A stretch of DNA of 64,000 nt from Rhabditoides inermis (lineage: Eukaryota > Nematoda > Chromadorea > Rhabditida > Rhabditidae). The DNA lies in the NCBI GenBank assembly GCA_963966185.1, contig CAWZYM010000409.1, forward strand, positions 882,437-946,436, given 5' to 3'. The position numbers and the translations under genes are program-made. Under the pieces are notes generated by a model. The model did not search any database and was not told where the DNA came from. It saw nothing but the letters and a program-made list of their open reading frames with translations. Positions 62,501-64,000 of the stretch are shown here, one piece after another (within the stretch, counting starts at the first letter, position 1; every line of letters begins with the position of its first letter).

Positions 62501-62967
62501 GCAGGCTGACAATCAGTCGATAATCAATCGATAATATGCCATACAATCAATACTCGATATACTATAATTAGTCTGCATGCAGAGCGAATGTGTCAAATTT
62601 TTATTTGTAACGTCCACGAAAGTCCCGGACGTCCATGAACGTTCATGGCTCCATGAACCGGGATCACCTAACTCGAGCTGTACTGTAGTTACTCTTGCAT
62701 GAAAATAATCAAATGTTCATTCGTTGTGTAACTAGTCCTGAATGAGAAACGCTCCGAAATGTGCCAGCAAGTCTTACGAACTAATCATATCTATGATTGA
62801 TATACGTAACTTCTACTTTGTATACTTGATCGAGACTCACTCCTGCACGGTGAGCTTGGCGTGGCGGAGACGAGCCGCGTATCTGAACAAACGAGTGAAA
62901 AAATTATGTGAAAGAAGAGGTGAGAGAGAGAGAGGAGAGAGAGAAACACAGAGAAAGAAACACAAAG

Positions 62968-63024
<57 letters not shown>

Positions 63025-63921
63025 TGTTCGTTTTGCCTTACCTGATCGGCGCGAACATCCTCTCCACATAGTAGTACACCCCGTGGTATGCCCGTCTCCT
63101 CTCATTGGCCAGAGCGAGGATCGAACGCGCAATAGAGTTCACCACACGCTGCAAAAGTTCCAGTATGACGCATATGGTTCGATAATGACGCACTCCGCGT
63201 TGCGACAGATTGTGGCGCTGCGTCATGTTGCTTTAGTCTATGCTGTGCTCTAGTGATACGGTTCACAATACGCAGCAAATGTATCTGGATGACAGAAGAA
63301 CGACGCACTCCGCATTGCGTCAGTATTGTGGCGTTACGTCACTTTCTCTTGGTTACGTGGTATTCGGGTCACTCGCCAAAATCGGAAATCTGGACGACAA
63401 AAATTTATCTGGTGTTTTAAAAAAAACAATGTTTTGACAAAATATGATTCGAGTAGTTTGTACGTTTCAGATATCATGTATAGCTAATTCACACGGATAG
63501 CTGTAATGCATGCGTAGTGGATCTGTTCTATCAATGTTGGCTTTCATTGAAAATTGCACTAAAAACTGTCGAAATATCTTACTTAAACAAAGAAATTGAA
63601 AAATGGTACATCAATTTTCAATCGAATTTTCAAAATACGAAAATAAACAACTATTTAAAATTCTGACCTCGTTCGGGTTCTGCAGATGCACAAATATAGG
63701 ATGAACAAAGTCGCTGTTTGTCACTGAAAATCTTACAACAGTAATAAAAACTATTCAAATAAGACACAGGAACAAACAATAAAAAATAAAAAGAATACTT
63801 AAATCATTCGATAAATGTAATAACCTATGGTCAATACGGCGGTGACTCGGAGAAACGGAAAGCTGTCGGCCTCTCGTCTCACTCGCATGTCTGTGATCTC
63901 ATCCACGAAGAAAAAGTTCTT
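47332..63921 (-). CDS. Phosphoinositide phospholipase C, beta-type (5' end outside window)
   Basis: About 30 exons (x30 47332-47384 back to x1 63825-63921) join in phase to about 814 residues. Order: PH-like ([25 protein letters not shown]), EF-hand-like region ([26 protein letters not shown]), X domain (60199-58255), linker, Y domain (52002-50476), C2 (50334-47466). Catalytic residues are present: His in TSHNTYITG, Glu/Asp in CRCVELDCW, His in VVTHGPT, Glu in LLSIENHC. Y domain: [17 protein letters not shown] and [17 protein letters not shown]. The enzyme would cleave PIP2 to IP3 and diacylglycerol at the plasma membrane, normally under Gq. [21 protein letters not shown] and ILVKAKK favour the beta class. 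The long beta-type C-terminal coiled coil was not found. The linker (Ser-rich, [16 protein letters not shown]) is split by a 4.6 kb intron holding another gene. Confidence 0.88.
47399..47436. repeat. CT microsatellite in PLC intron
   Basis: A pure CT run between two C-terminal PLC exons. Confidence 0.9.
47609..47659. repeat. AT microsatellite
   Basis: About 50 bp of AT ending directly in a TACGTTTCA motif at 47658-47666. Confidence 0.9.
47703..48692. mobile_element. 990 bp foldback element with identical 343 bp arms
   Basis: Arms 47703-48045 and 48350-48692 are inverted copies. Both encode the same 74-codon ORF in mirror image, so no difference was seen there. Ends are AAGGGTCTTCTTAGATGC and its complement, flanked by TT/TAA bases. 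The 304 bp spacer has no coding capacity. It lies in the PLC intron between the exons at 47466-47570 and 48883-48985. Confidence 0.9.
49073..49119. repeat. GA microsatellite in PLC intron
   Basis: A pure GA run 20 bases from the exon at 49138-49257. Confidence 0.9.
49325..49602 (-). mobile_element. Helitron-like non-autonomous element, copy 2
   Basis: On the minus strand it runs from GTGACTGGAAACGACACCC to AGGGCGCTGCGCTCCC and CTCTCTAAT. The same ends occur at 24995-25281, with similar inner sequence (ACATGTCCTTT, TTTTCTCCGAAAGAAGTTAT on the other strand). It lies in a PLC intron. Confidence 0.6.
49669..49998. mobile_element. Foldback MITE, family A copy 5
   Basis: Inverted arms share AAAAGTACTTGCGTAAAGAG, TTCAACAAAAGCGCATGTAT and ACACAAACCTG. 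It is the shortest copy, with a GA-rich centre. It lies in a PLC intron. Confidence 0.8.
51351..51399. repeat. Perfect 49 bp palindrome
   Basis: ACGTCTCTGTTTTTGCACTC and four more bases, a single central A, then the exact reverse complement. Arms are 24 bp and the loop is one base. It lies in a PLC intron. Confidence 0.9.
52457..53322. other. PLC linker intron
   Basis: No gene was seen. A GAAACGTAT near-match to the common motif lies near 52804. A C-rich run lies near 53021. Confidence 0.5.
54262..54311. repeat. CT microsatellite upstream of nested gene
   Basis: A pure CT run about 235 bp upstream of the TATA box of the nested gene. Confidence 0.9.
54546..54552 (+). promoter_or_regulatory. 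TATA box of the nested gene
   Basis: TATATAA in GCATATATAAGAGG lies 234 bp before the ATG at 54786 and would place transcription start near 54577-54582. No other gene in the window shows so clear a TATA box. Confidence 0.6.
54786..58030 (+). CDS. Predicted secreted protein nested in PLC intron (291 aa)
   Basis: Twelve exons join in phase: 54786-54887, 54992-55108, 55704-55769, 56044-56107, 56488-56565, 56742-56790, 56834-56891, 57072-57143, 57234-57284, 57477-57539, 57761-57866, 57981-58030 (TAG). AATAAA follows at 58084. The ATG comes directly after TTCTTTTCAG. The signal peptide is [18 protein letters not shown]. The mature part looks mainly helical ([51 protein letters not shown]) with one FNKT and one SNST glycosylation site, and no cysteine was noticed. 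The family was not recognised. The whole gene sits on the opposite strand of one PLC intron (53701-58254). Part of it has a decayed inverted copy at 43.4-43.85 kb. Confidence 0.82.
56921..57060. repeat. GA microsatellite in nested gene intron 7
   Basis: Two GA runs joined by imperfect repeats fill almost the whole 180 bp intron. The last reaches 11 bases from the acceptor. Confidence 0.9.
58084..58089 (+). terminator. Poly(A) signal of nested gene
   Basis: AATAAA 54 bases after the stop codon. Only about 165 bp separates it from the next PLC exon on the other strand. Confidence 0.7.
59488..59524. repeat. GA microsatellite beside a PLC exon
   Basis: A pure GA run 15 bases from the exon at 59540-59635. 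Confidence 0.9.
60650..61198. mobile_element. 549 bp TIR element with 9 bp target duplication
   Basis: Ends are TAGGGACCACAA and TTGTGGTCCCTA. The direct repeat CATAAAGTA lies immediately outside both ends (60641-60649 and 61199-61207). A 9 bp duplication fits Mutator-like elements best. There is no transposase. The interior has a GC-rich GCGCG segment near 60783-60811. It lies in a PLC intron. Confidence 0.85.
62977..63024. repeat. GA microsatellite in PLC intron
   Basis: A GA run 17 bases from the exon at 63042-63148. Confidence 0.9.
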
Positions 63922-63938
63922 CTGGAACAGATTCTCTC

Positions 63939-63940
<2 letters not shown>

Positions 63941-64000
<60 letters not shown>
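63941..64000. repeat. CT microsatellite at right edge
   Basis: CT runs with one CG break extend to the window edge. They lie in the PLC intron upstream of exon 63825-63921. Confidence 0.9.

Overview
The window is eukaryotic and most likely comes from a nematode or another ecdysozoan. Genes are cut into many exons of about 40 to 190 bases. Acceptors are mostly TTTCAG, TTGCAG or TTCCAG. Several start codons sit directly behind a splice acceptor. An RTE-type retrotransposon resembles the nematode ones, and dinucleotide repeats, mainly CT/GA, are everywhere. The phylum is an inference; no species is claimed. No prokaryotic features, CRISPR arrays, tRNA or rRNA genes were seen.

Layout. (1) 1-12.5 kb: the 3' part of an unrecognised plus-strand gene. 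One intron of about 9 kb is full of mobile DNA: an RTE with a single internal stop, an RTE fragment, a second LINE, and foldback elements. (2) 13.1-28.7 kb, minus: a nearly complete peroxidasin gene of about 43 exons and 1,300 codons (LRR, three Ig domains, animal haem peroxidase, start of a VWFC domain). One intron carries a 2 kb polypyrimidine tract. (3) 31.4-37.3 kb, minus: a complete nine-exon PGAP2-like (Frag1/DRAM/Sfk1) membrane protein of 257 aa. Its first intron holds a LINE with a TAA tail and one copy of a 1.04 kb duplicated element. (4) 37.3-42.2 kb: intergenic, rich in CT repeats. (5) 42.2-45.1 kb, plus: a 133-aa predicted secreted protein of unknown family. (6) about 45.7-64 kb, minus: a phosphoinositide phospholipase C of beta type that runs off the right edge, with about 30 exons visible and every catalytic X-domain residue present. 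(7) 54.5-58.1 kb, plus: a 12-exon gene for a 291-aa predicted secreted protein, nested inside the PLC intron that splits the X-Y linker.

Reading frames were checked by splice phase. All exons of the PGAP2-like gene, both secreted genes and most PLC exons join in phase, which supports these models strongly. The peroxidasin model was checked mainly by domain content and splice sites.

The most unusual signal is a 9-mer, TACGTTTCA, usually extended to RTACGTTTCAS. It occurs 24 times on either strand, against about 0.5 expected by chance, and nearly always in introns of the well-supported genes. Its GTTTCA core matches the core of the Caenorhabditis piRNA (21U-RNA) promoter motif, so dispersed intronic piRNA promoters are the leading, untested hypothesis. 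Other notable items are a family of foldback elements in five copies, a 990 bp element with identical 343 bp arms, a 549 bp TIR element with a 9 bp target duplication, and a decayed inverted copy of part of the nested gene lying in an intron of the other secreted gene.
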